A model generated the notes under the pieces. The model saw only the letters and a program-made list of their open reading frames with translations, was not told the DNA's origin and searched no databases. A stretch of 64,000 nucleotides of DNA from CAZWRV01 sp964636325 (GTDB lineage: Bacteria; Verrucomicrobiota; Lentisphaeria; Victivallales; GWF2-50-93): assembly GCA_964636325.1 (NCBI GenBank), contig CAZWRV010000017.1, forward strand, positions 1-64,000, given 5' to 3'. Positions 54,356-63,500 of the stretch are shown here, piece by piece; position 1 is the stretch's first letter, and every line of letters starts with the position of its first letter. The position numbers and the translations under genes are program-made.

Positions 54356-57300
54356 ATGAAAAAGATTGTCCTGAAAAGTCCGCTTTTTACCGGATGGACC
54401 GACCAGTATGTGAGGCTTCCGCTGGACAAGGTGGAGCCGTTGGACCTTAAGATCGACGGTGTGCCATCGCCTTTCCAATTCACCGGTGACGGCGCCGAGA
54501 TACTTGTTAGGCTGGGATTCTCCGAGGATCAAATCAGGACGCTTGAATTCGGCCCCGCTGCTGACGGCAGCTCTGCGACCGACCTTTCCCGGAAGGACAT
54601 TCCCCTCGGCAAAACTGCGCTCGTCGGGGTTCCGGGTCGCGAACTGCGCGTTAGAGCTTCGGCGCCGTTCTTCGGCTTTGCGGACTTCGCGATGTCCAGC
54701 CGGATCCACTGCGAGACGGCATTCGAAGGTGCAGCCCTGGCGAGGATCAACGACGGGCCTCTGTTCACCGACTACGAGCTTCAATACCGGTTTGCGGAAA
54801 ACAGGCGCTACCTCTTGAAATTCAGGTGCTACAAGCAGGATCCGTATGTCGAGGTCGGCGAGACGTTCTCGCTGCGGATGAACGCGGAGCTTGTCTGGAC
54901 CGTCAACCCGGAGAAAAAATTCACGCATATCATCAGCCGCGACAGCTTCGAGGGCGAGACGCAGCCCACTGTCGAACCGCTAGGCGAGGAGCATCCTCGC
55001 GACGTCCTCTGCCGCCTGCAGATGCCCCCCCTGAGCGATTACTTCATACCGAACAACCGTGGCTGGTTCGCCTTCTTCGACTCGCGCGACGAGGCCGCCG
55101 GAATGCTCGGAATCCTCGGCCTCTACGGGGCGGAGTGGGAGGAGCCGGTCGCAAACATGCCCGAGATATTCGACAGGAAGGGGACGGTCGAGTGGCACGC
55201 CTCGCTCGCAAGCGGGAGGAGGTTCTGGCTGCTCTATTCCGGGCCGGTGGAGAAAGGCTACAGGTGTCAGGTTTCAGGTGCCAGTGAAGATAAGCTGAAA
55301 CCTGAAACCCGAAACCTGAAACCTTCTTCCGACACCCGCTTTGTCTTCCACCGGCTTCATGCTGAATTCAACGCCTTGCGGCTCGACGAACATTTCGACC
55401 TCTCCGGGGACGGGATATTCGATGCGTCCTGCGCTTCTTCGCCCGGCATTTTCGCGGCGGGCGACTTCCACGCCGCGGCGCTGGAGAGGCTGAAGGTGTA
55501 TCCGTGCCTGGCCAGGAACCTGCATGATCCGGATCAATGGATGAAGAAAAACGGCCTGATGCACAACGCCAGCCTCCGTTACCTGCTCGAGCCGACGAAT
55601 GAAAACGCCGCGAGCCTGTATGGATTCCTGGATTCGCGCTTTGAAAAGTGGGTTCGCCAGTTCCAAGGATACAGAAGCGGACAGCACGATTATTCGAAAA
55701 GCGTAATCGGCTTTTCCAGATATCTGCGCGGCATGCTGATGGCATACGAGCTGCTGAGGCGTGACGGCGCGATGAGCGACGGGCAGGTCCGCAGGATGAA
55801 CTCCTATTTCGCGTTTGCTGCCAGGAGGATCCTTGACGAGGGGCGCTGGCCGCATTCGCGCACCTGGAAGCACCCGGACCATCCGGAGTCATCCCGGGAT
55901 TTCTACGCCTATGGAGGGGAGCACCGGCCGGATCGGCTTGTTTGGACGAACTGTCTGCCGAACTTCCAGAGCGACCCGCTCTGCGGGCTGGCCCATATTT
56001 CGGCCATGTTCAGGGATCATCCTGACGCCAAGTTCTGGCTGCGCTTCGCGTTGGACGACATCGACCGCCAGCTCGACGCATACTGCGGGAAAAGCGGCGC
56101 ATGGGAGGAGTCCATCAACTATGCGCTTTACACTTTCTCATATTTCATAATAACGTTCAAGCCGGTGAAGGAACGCTGGGGCATAGACTATTTCAACGAT
56201 GAGCGCGTCCGACGTTTCGCAGGATGGCTCTGCCGCTTCTTCGGCCCCTTTGACAAGCGCTTCAACGCATATACCTGGCCGGCGATAGGGAATTCCGTCC
56301 TCCCGCAGAATCAAGGAGAATATCTTCTGTGCTACGCATCGGAAATGGCGGAGGGTGACCCTTTGCGCGAAGAAAGCCTTGCGGTATGGGAAAAGACCGC
56401 TCCGCTGTGCCGTCCAAGCGAACACTACCCGCTCGTCATGGCCGCGATGGCGCCATTGAAGATGCCAGATGCCAGGTGTCAGGTGCCAGGGAAGGCTCGA
56501 TCTAATCTGAAACCTGAAACCCGAAACCTGAAACCTCTTTCGAGCGAGGTCATGGACGAGGTCGGAGTTGCCATGCGCCACCGCCATACCGAAGCGGACG
56601 AAAGCTACCTTTTCCAGAAGATCGGATTCGCAAAGGATCATTACGAAGCCGACGAGACGGCGTTCAACTGGTACGCGAAAGGGACTCCGTTCTGCATGGA
56701 ATACGGAACATATACCTCCGAGGCGAGCGTCGGAGGAGCGCACAACGTCGTCGAAATTCCCGACGAGGACGCGCTGAGGCGCGGCTACCTAGCCGCACAG
56801 CTCCTCACTGACGCGGTCGACTACACGCACTGCGAGGTGCCTGTGACCCTGAAGCTGCTCTGGGGCAAGGTCAGGAGCTTCGCGGAGGTCGAGAACAAGG
56901 ACGGAAAGATCGACAGGAGAAAAACGCCTTACTTCTACATCGGAGACAAGAATCCCGTCGGCCCGAAGGCCTGGAAGGTCAGAAAGATGCTCTTCATCAA
57001 GCCGGACTACATCGTCCTCTTCGACCGCGTCTACGGGCAGGTTCCGCACCGCTACAACCTGCATTTCACCGGGACGGACATAAGGCGCGAAGGGCAGAGG
57101 ATCACAGGAAAAGGCCGTTTCGACCTTGATCTCCTGGCCTTCGTCCAGCATCCTGCCGAGTTCGACATGGAGCTTGGCGAACTGATTCCGAACGTCCATT
57201 CCGGGTGCGATCAGGATCGAAGGAACCACTCGCAGAATTACTTGCGCATATATAACACCCGGGACGGCATTTACCGCACATTGGTTTTCGCAAATGAGCG

Positions 57301-57622
57301 GGGCCGCGATGTCCGTCTCCAATCGATAGGATCGAGCGGAATTAAGATAGTGACTCCGGAATATACCGACTACGTCTTCATGCACGATGATCTCGTCGAC
57401 GAGGTTGCCGGGGATATCAGATTCAAAGGCAGAGTCGGAATGATGCGCCGGAGGGCGGACGGAAGCGTAATGGCATTAGTTCCTGACGGCGATCTGATCG
57501 CAGCGTTCGGAACTGCGCTGGAAGGCCGCGGCCCGTGGTCTTTCAACCTCGACGGCTCAGGCAGGATTGTTACGCACGGCGGTCCCCCGAGAGGCATAGG
57601 AAAAACTCCTGCAACAACATAA
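54356..57622 (+). CDS. Heparinase-II/III-like protein (probable polysaccharide lyase or hydrolase)
   Basis: The 1088-aa protein has a beta-rich N-terminus (1-300), an (alpha/alpha) toroid (~360-700, with aromatic motifs GAWEESINYALYTFSY and AYTWPAIGNS) and a heparinase-II/III-like beta-sandwich (~770-1050, MLFIKPDYIVLFDRV, LHFTGTDIRREGQ, GRFDLDLLAFVQHP). The architecture matches uronide lyases, consistent with a KDG kinase in the same genome. No signal peptide is evident. Two low-complexity inserts (LKPETRNLKP at ~303-323 and ~702-727) are encoded by heptanucleotide arrays and lie between domains. Confidence 0.8.
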   Translation: MKKIVLKSPLFTGWTDQYVRLPLDKVEPLDLKIDGVPSPFQFTGDGAEILVRLGFSEDQIRTLEFGPAADGSSATDLSRKDIPLGKTALVGVPGRELRVRASAPFFGFADFAMSSRIHCETAFEGAALARINDGPLFTDYELQYRFAENRRYLLKFRCYKQDPYVEVGETFSLRMNAELVWTVNPEKKFTHIISRDSFEGETQPTVEPLGEEHPRDVLCRLQMPPLSDYFIPNNRGWFAFFDSRDEAAGMLGILGLYGAEWEEPVANMPEIFDRKGTVEWHASLASGRRFWLLYSGPVEKGYRCQVSGASEDKLKPETRNLKPSSDTRFVFHRLHAEFNALRLDEHFDLSGDGIFDASCASSPGIFAAGDFHAAALERLKVYPCLARNLHDPDQWMKKNGLMHNASLRYLLEPTNENAASLYGFLDSRFEKWVRQFQGYRSGQHDYSKSVIGFSRYLRGMLMAYELLRRDGAMSDGQVRRMNSYFAFAARRILDEGRWPHSRTWKHPDHPESSRDFYAYGGEHRPDRLVWTNCLPNFQSDPLCGLAHISAMFRDHPDAKFWLRFALDDIDRQLDAYCGKSGAWEESINYALYTFSYFIITFKPVKERWGIDYFNDERVRRFAGWLCRFFGPFDKRFNAYTWPAIGNSVLPQNQGEYLLCYASEMAEGDPLREESLAVWEKTAPLCRPSEHYPLVMAAMAPLKMPDARCQVPGKARSNLKPETRNLKPLSSEVMDEVGVAMRHRHTEADESYLFQKIGFAKDHYEADETAFNWYAKGTPFCMEYGTYTSEASVGGAHNVVEIPDEDALRRGYLAAQLLTDAVDYTHCEVPVTLKLLWGKVRSFAEVENKDGKIDRRKTPYFYIGDKNPVGPKAWKVRKMLFIKPDYIVLFDRVYGQVPHRYNLHFTGTDIRREGQRITGKGRFDLDLLAFVQHPAEFDMELGELIPNVHSGCDQDRRNHSQNYLRIYNTRDGIYRTLVFANERGRDVRLQSIGSSGIKIVTPEYTDYVFMHDDLVDEVAGDIRFKGRVGMMRRRADGSVMALVPDGDLIAAFGTALEGRGPWSFNLDGSGRIVTHGGPPRGIGKTPATT
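55262..55323. repeat. In-frame inverted heptanucleotide array, copy 1
   Basis: The left arm is AGGTGTC AGGTTTC AGGTGCC (55262-55282). After a short centre, the right arm is four units TGAAACC TGAAACC CGAAACC TGAAACC (55296-55323), the same family in reverse orientation. The arms could pair as a hairpin. The reading frame is kept and the right arm encodes LKPETRNLKP. Confidence 0.9.
56460..56536. repeat. In-frame inverted heptanucleotide array, copy 2
   Basis: The left arm is AGATGCC AGATGCC AGGTGTC AGGTGCC (56460-56487). The right arm is GAAACCT GAAACCC GAAACCT GAAACCT (56509-56536), the same order of units as in copy 1. It again encodes LKPETRNLKP in frame, 1.2 kb downstream in the same gene. 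Confidence 0.9.
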
Positions 57623-57641
57623 GACGAGGAGGAGGCGAGCA

Positions 57642-58544
57642 ATGTCGGACAAACTGGCATCAGTGGAGGGAAGGCATCCGCATATCTGTCCGGCGATGAA
57701 GCCGGAACGCTGCAGGAAGCTGCGTCCGCGCTCGGCATGCAAGGCGGCCTTCACGCTCATCGAACTCTTAATCGTCATAGCCATTATAACCATCCTCATG
57801 GCGATGCTGCTGCCGGCGCTGCAGAAGGCGAAGAAGATTGTCCGCCTGGGTGTATGCGCAAGCCAGCTGCGCCAGCACGGGGTAGCCCACGCTTCTTATG
57901 CCGGGGACTTCGACGGACATAATCCTAACTGGGGCGGACCGAATGATTACTGGGGGACGCGCGATCCGTCCAGCACATACATGAACATAAATTGGCTTGA
58001 CTCCGACGTGCTGAAATCCTACAAGGATTACTTGGCCACTAACAACGTTTCCTTCTTCCGGTGCCCGGTTCCGACGCTCTTCCCATATGCTCCAATCATC
58101 CCTGCCGGGGCGCACGACATAAAATGGCACGCGGACGGCGTGGCCTATGCGTTCCTGACCGGGCGCAAGATGAACGATCCCGTATATCCGTCCTACAATC
58201 ACGACAGCCGCAACAGCCGCAATGATCCGCGCGAAATCATAATGCTGGACTGGCTTTCGAAAAACACCATTTACGATGGAGAAAACACCACGTACGGCAC
58301 CATGTGGAGCAGGGCGATCCCTTACTACAATCCGCATGACAGCAGCACATGCACCGTCAGCCGCAGGGGCTCGGCCCATCAGCTTCTTGCGGACGGAGGC
58401 ATTGTGAAGATACAGTTCGCCAAATGCCTGCAGCTCCGGGTGAACCTCGCCTGGGTTCCTGCATACGCCGGCGCGGTACTCAAGCAGGTGCCATCTTCCC
58501 CAGGCAACGGCCCGTACTACGTGTGGGACGGCGTCGGGCAGTAG
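57642..58544 (+). CDS. Pseudopilin-like protein
   Basis: The 300-aa protein has a long basic leader (~35 residues, rich in Arg/Lys) and the prepilin motif FTLIELLIVIAIITILMAML. The C-terminal region has RRGSAHQLLADGGIVKI, matching the H/DG element. GGAGGAGG precedes the start. The motif DNA is diverged from the two upstream pseudopilin genes, so it is an older paralog. It is the fourth pseudopilin in the window. Confidence 0.85.
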   Translation: MSDKLASVEGRHPHICPAMKPERCRKLRPRSACKAAFTLIELLIVIAIITILMAMLLPALQKAKKIVRLGVCASQLRQHGVAHASYAGDFDGHNPNWGGPNDYWGTRDPSSTYMNINWLDSDVLKSYKDYLATNNVSFFRCPVPTLFPYAPIIPAGAHDIKWHADGVAYAFLTGRKMNDPVYPSYNHDSRNSRNDPREIIMLDWLSKNTIYDGENTTYGTMWSRAIPYYNPHDSSTCTVSRRGSAHQLLADGGIVKIQFAKCLQLRVNLAWVPAYAGAVLKQVPSSPGNGPYYVWDGVGQ

Positions 58545-58634
58545 CGCCAAGTGGCGCTTGGGAAAGAAGATCAAAGGGAAATTTACACAGTTAAGGATAT
58601 TGGACGCAAAGCAATAATCGGCAGGAGCAGAAGG

Positions 58635-60524
58635 ATGAAGAGCCTTATCGAGAAATCGGCCATGCGCATGGCTTATGTGATGGCATTGGCGGCCGCGATG
58701 TTTTCATCATCGGGCAATACGTCGGCGGTGGAAGCTGACAAGGCCGGGAAAGACTACGGCAGGGACAACCCATATATTTCCGGGCGGGTGATACACCTCG
58801 GCAATGCAAACGGGGCATGGTGGAAGGCCATGTTCAAGGAAGAACGCGGTGCAAGATACGCATATCCGCTGTGGAAGGAGGAGCAGCTCCGGCAGTATGT
58901 TGAGATGCTGCATGCGTTCGGCTTCAACGGCATCGAGGTCTGGGCATTGGACTGGGAAGGTCTGCGTTACGAGGAGGCCGCAGTCACCCTGTGCAAGGCG
59001 GCGCGTGAGCTTGGCATGGATACGCAGCTTTTCATGTGGGGCGCCTGCGGCGGGATCGCCCCGGACGGCGGAATATCATACAAAGTCATGGACTGGCACA
59101 AGCCGGAGGAACGCGCCGCCGTCGAACGTTTCTACGACAGGCACCTTTTCATGGCCCCCTATCTGACCCGCGTTGTCACCCTCTGGGCTGATCCTGGACA
59201 GGGCACATGTCCTGAATGCACCATCGAAACTGCCGTAGAGCGGCATAATTCCATCGCCGGAAGGTTCAGGGCGAAGAATCCGGACATCCAGTTTTTCTTC
59301 AGCACGTGGTTCGTCGGCGAGAAGTCGTGGCCGCAATACGCAGGCGCTGAAAGGCTTGCCGCGAATGAGAAGCTTGACAAGGCCTCCGGAATCGCCCTTC
59401 CCAATGCGAAGGACATTCCGGCCGTAGTCCGTTCAGGGCGTCCGGCAGGGATCTGGAGCTGGTACACTACGGATGTCGAAATCGTGCCCCGCATGAGCGT
59501 GATTTTAAACAGGACCACCTTCAGGCTGCCCTCTGATTCACGCGACAAGCTCTCCTGGTTCAGCGTGGAAGACGAGTGCCAGGGGCTCAACATACAAAAC
59601 CTCTTTCTGGCTGGGAGCCTGATGCAGAACCCCTGGGCCGACGCGGAGAAACTGCTTTCGGAGTTCGTCCATGCATATGTCGGGAAAGAAGCCGCTCCGG
59701 CGGTTCTGGAAGCATTGACGCTCGTGGAGCGCTACAACAACAGCCTCCAGCTTAGATATCCTGCCGCCCCGGAAGAGAAAGCGGCAATCGAGCAGGCGCT
59801 CGCCCGACTCCAGAGCCTCTCCCTCAATCCGGATCATAAGCCGCCTTGGCCCGCGCCTCTCTCCCCCGGACAGTATGTCGCCGAGATCAGGGGCCGCCTC
59901 AGCGCAATGCTGGAGTGGACGAATTTTCAGGAGGCTTTGGGCCGGCTGGAAAAAATGCAAAAGGACGGCGTTGACGCCGCCGCGATCCAAGAGACCTTGG
60001 ACAGGCTCCCGCAGGTCCACGACGACCAGTCGGCGGCCGCCAGCCCGGAATTCTGGCATTTCCGCGAGCTGTCCCCCACGTTGAAGAAGCGCTTCCTGGA
60101 GTTCCCGCTGCTCACAGAGCAGTGCGAAGGCTGCAACAAATTCTGGAGCGCATCCTCCATGCTTGACGGAAAGGCAACGACCGGATGGTGCTCAAAGGAG
60201 GGCGCCAAGCCGCCTTTCGATTTCATCATCGACTATGGCAGAACTCTTGACGCCGACGCTGTTGTCCTTGATAATTCCTGCCAGGAGGACAAGTATCCGG
60301 GAATTTCCGCCAGGGAACTGTCCGTATATGGCGGAACGGAAAGTCCCCACAAGTGCGAAGACCTGATCGGAAACTTCGAGCTGCAGAAGGGCATGCCCGG
60401 CCAGCGCTTCACATTCGCTCCCCGCAAAGTCCGTTTCATCCGCCTGACAATCCACTCGAACTGGGGCAATGAGAATTATACCGAACTTATGGACTTCAAG
60501 CTGTCTGAGGCGGGAAAAAAATGA
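58635..60524 (+). CDS. Secreted TIM-barrel-like protein with discoidin (F5/8C) C-terminus
   Basis: The 629-aa protein starts at 58635 (AGGAG upstream) with a signal peptide (SLIEKSAMRMAYVMALAAAMF, cleavage near SAVEA). The N-terminal ~350 residues look like a glycosidase TIM barrel (FGFNGIEVWALDWEGL, AARELGMDTQLFMWGACGG), without a family I can fix; GH20/GH67-like is possible. The C-terminal ~130 residues are a discoidin-type sugar-binding domain (SSMLDGKATTGWCS, RFIRLTIHSNWGNENYTEL). The stop overlaps the next start as ATGA. An exo-acting glycosidase on a polysaccharide is plausible. Confidence 0.75.
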   Translation: MKSLIEKSAMRMAYVMALAAAMFSSSGNTSAVEADKAGKDYGRDNPYISGRVIHLGNANGAWWKAMFKEERGARYAYPLWKEEQLRQYVEMLHAFGFNGIEVWALDWEGLRYEEAAVTLCKAARELGMDTQLFMWGACGGIAPDGGISYKVMDWHKPEERAAVERFYDRHLFMAPYLTRVVTLWADPGQGTCPECTIETAVERHNSIAGRFRAKNPDIQFFFSTWFVGEKSWPQYAGAERLAANEKLDKASGIALPNAKDIPAVVRSGRPAGIWSWYTTDVEIVPRMSVILNRTTFRLPSDSRDKLSWFSVEDECQGLNIQNLFLAGSLMQNPWADAEKLLSEFVHAYVGKEAAPAVLEALTLVERYNNSLQLRYPAAPEEKAAIEQALARLQSLSLNPDHKPPWPAPLSPGQYVAEIRGRLSAMLEWTNFQEALGRLEKMQKDGVDAAAIQETLDRLPQVHDDQSAAASPEFWHFRELSPTLKKRFLEFPLLTEQCEGCNKFWSASSMLDGKATTGWCSKEGAKPPFDFIIDYGRTLDADAVVLDNSCQEDKYPGISARELSVYGGTESPHKCEDLIGNFELQKGMPGQRFTFAPRKVRFIRLTIHSNWGNENYTELMDFKLSEAGKK

Positions 60525-63500
60525 GAAATCTCCTTTTTACGGGCAGGTCCGGCGCATGCGCGCTGATTTTCCTGATGGCCGCATCCACAAGGATACTGGG
60601 CGGCGACACCTTCACGTCGGCCATCTCGGAGGACGACTTGGATGTAGCCGCCTGCGCGGCATATGCGGACGGCAAGCCTGCCGAACTTGACGTAGAACTG
60701 ATGCTGAACGTGATGGGGCTGAGGGATTCCCGTAATCCGAACAATGGATGGTCGGCCGGCTCCGTCGAGACCGGAGACATGAAGGGGAATGTCTTCCGCT
60801 ACAAAGTCGCTTTCAAGCGGCCGATCCCTGTGGGCAGCCTGCTCTTCTCGACACAGGAGGCTGCCGCCCTGAAGGACGACGGAAGATATCCGGGCGATCC
60901 GGAGCGTCCGGAAGACTGGCTGCCCTTGGACATTCCGCCTTTTCAATCCAAGGTGAAACTGGTGACTTTCGATCCGGGATTCAGAACCCGCGCATTTCTT
61001 TTCACCGACAAATTGAAGGGCAGAGGCCGGTCCTCCCTGGCGCCTCTGCGATTTTTTGGACGCCGCCTGCACAACATTGCTCCGGACGCGTCGGCCGCGG
61101 CCAGCCGCGAATATGACGCGCCTGAAATCTTCGGGGGGAAGCTTTTCTCCGCCGCAGATCTGGTGAAAGGCCGAGGCAAGTGGATCAGCGCCGGCAAGAA
61201 CGCCGAAGGCAACATAAACGCGCCGCCGATATCCGACCTGGAACCGGCATGGCTGTCACTTTCCTGGCCGCGCCAGATCAGCGTCGCGGGCGTATGGATG
61301 GAGGATAATTTCACCCGTATCCGCCTCGATTTGTATTGCGGTCCGGATAACATCAATCCGCTTGTCGCCATGGAAAAGGAGTGGAAGCCCATCGGGGAAG
61401 GGCGCGTAGCATCCGCGCTTCGGAACGGACGCTGGCTCGAATTCAAGGAACCGACGGACGTCAGGGCCTTACGCCTCTTCACGGACAAGGTCACGGATGC
61501 GCGGGGAAATCCGCTCAGGTCCGCGGAAATCGGCGCCCTGGTTGTCTTCTCAGACCTTGGCGAAGCTCCGGCGCCGTCAGTCGCAGACGACACTTCCCGT
61601 CCGCCATATCATATCGACGTGGAAGTTCCCGGAGACGGCATGCTGACTGTCTCGCTGGACGATCTCAACGGCGCCCGCGTCCGGAACCTGATCGCGAGGG
61701 AGGAAGTGAAAGGTGGAACTAATCGGATACCATGGGACTTGCGCGACGATTCAGGCGGCATCATCCCCCCGGGCAGATACAATTGGAAGGCCATATGGCA
61801 CCCCGGCCTCCGCCTCCTATACCAGTTCACGGTCTATCCGAACATCTCGCAGCTTCATCCCGAAAATACCCCCTGGAGGAACGGCATGGGCGGCTCCGGA
61901 GGATGGCTCGCAGACCACTCCCCGCCATACGGCGTCTGCGCCTCCGGCGACCGAGTATATGTTGGCGCTCCATGCCCAGAGGCCGGCGACGGATTCGCGG
62001 CCTGCGACATATCTGGGCGGAAGCTGTGGAGCATATTCCAGTTCGGGCCGGCCTGCGGAGCCAGGCGCATCGCGGCCGACGGCGGCCGCGTGTTCGTCGA
62101 GAAGATGGGCACGGCCTACGACGACAAGGGCGTCGAGCATGTCTGGCTCGTTGACGCCGAAAAACGTGTCTTCAAGGATTTTATAAAGCGGCGCGGCGAC
62201 GAAAAGCGCAAGGTCGGAATCGTCGGCATGGCGGCAGGCGGAAACCGCCTGTATCTGGCGATCAGGGCGGCCGAGGACTTCTTTGCCGGCGCTACAGGGG
62301 AGGCCGCCGTGGACATCGCCAGATGCATTCCGGGATACAAGGAGAAAAGGCCCGCTAAAAAAAACGGAGAGATTGTCCCTGACCCCCGCGACGACTTCCT
62401 GCGCCTTTTCCGACTCAAGGGGGATCCGCCCGGTTACGGGAAAGATCACGGGCTCACATATCTCGAGTCCACTCTCGGCCCCCAGCGCCGCCAGAGCATA
62501 GTGCTGGCCTTCAAGGAGCCGGTCAGTATTGGATGCTGCATCTTGCCGGTTCCGCAGGATGCGCCATACAAGGTCAAGCTAAGCTTCTTGAATCCGGATG
62601 CGGCTTATCCGCCCAATCCGGAAAGAACCGGCGATTGGACGGACTTCGAAAAACAGGCCGAACTCCCCTGGGACATCGCCGTCGCCCCGCCAAACTGCTC
62701 GACAAGGGCCCTTCTCATATCCTTCATAAAGGGCGATGGGGATGAGCTTTCCAACATGATGGAAGAACAAGGCCGGCCTGCGGAAGAAGGCGGACGGGAG
62801 CTTGGCATGACAGAAGCCAAGGAGGAGAATATTGGATCTGGCGTAGACGCCAAGGCGTGGATGGGCCGTATCGAAGGGATGAAGATTCTCCGCCGCCGCT
62901 TCACAAATTCGTACAAGGCCGCCAAAGTCTCGGTCAGCTCTGGCAAGGTTGACAAGGACGGAGTATGGGTCGCAGAACGCAAAGAACCTCTATCAGCCGA
63001 GAATCCGGAATACTTCATGATGGAATGGGATGAGGCGCGGCCGCTCAGGGGGCTGGCGATCAAGGAGATAGACTGCAGCCTCGCCGAGGTTGATGTGTGG
63101 ATCGGTGCCGACGGACAGGCCTTGGACATGAAAGGAGACATAGGCTGGGAAAAGGTCGGAAGCTACATCCCCCGCCGCCGCATGAACCATCCCAATTTCG
63201 GCGGCCACAATGCTCACGCCCGCTACATGGACGGCACCGTCGATTTCGGGCGGGAGATTAAAACCCGCGCCGTCCGCATCCGCGTCATGGAGCAGTGGGC
63301 GACCGAGACCTACGAGGGCAGCTGTGCCAGGGATCTTCTCGGCATTGACTTGGCGCGCTGCCGCCTCTTCGGCGTTGCCCCCCTCCAATATGTCGGCGGC
63401 GAAAAAACGTTCGACAGCCTCATGTCAGAACGCCTCGAAGTATGGAAAACGGACGGTCCGCACCCGAGCTTGGAAAAGGAACTGCCGCTCCCGGAAGGCG

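Noticed and set aside
55262..56536. CRISPR array
   Set aside because: Units are 7 nt without spacers and lie in frame inside a gene; no cas genes are visible.
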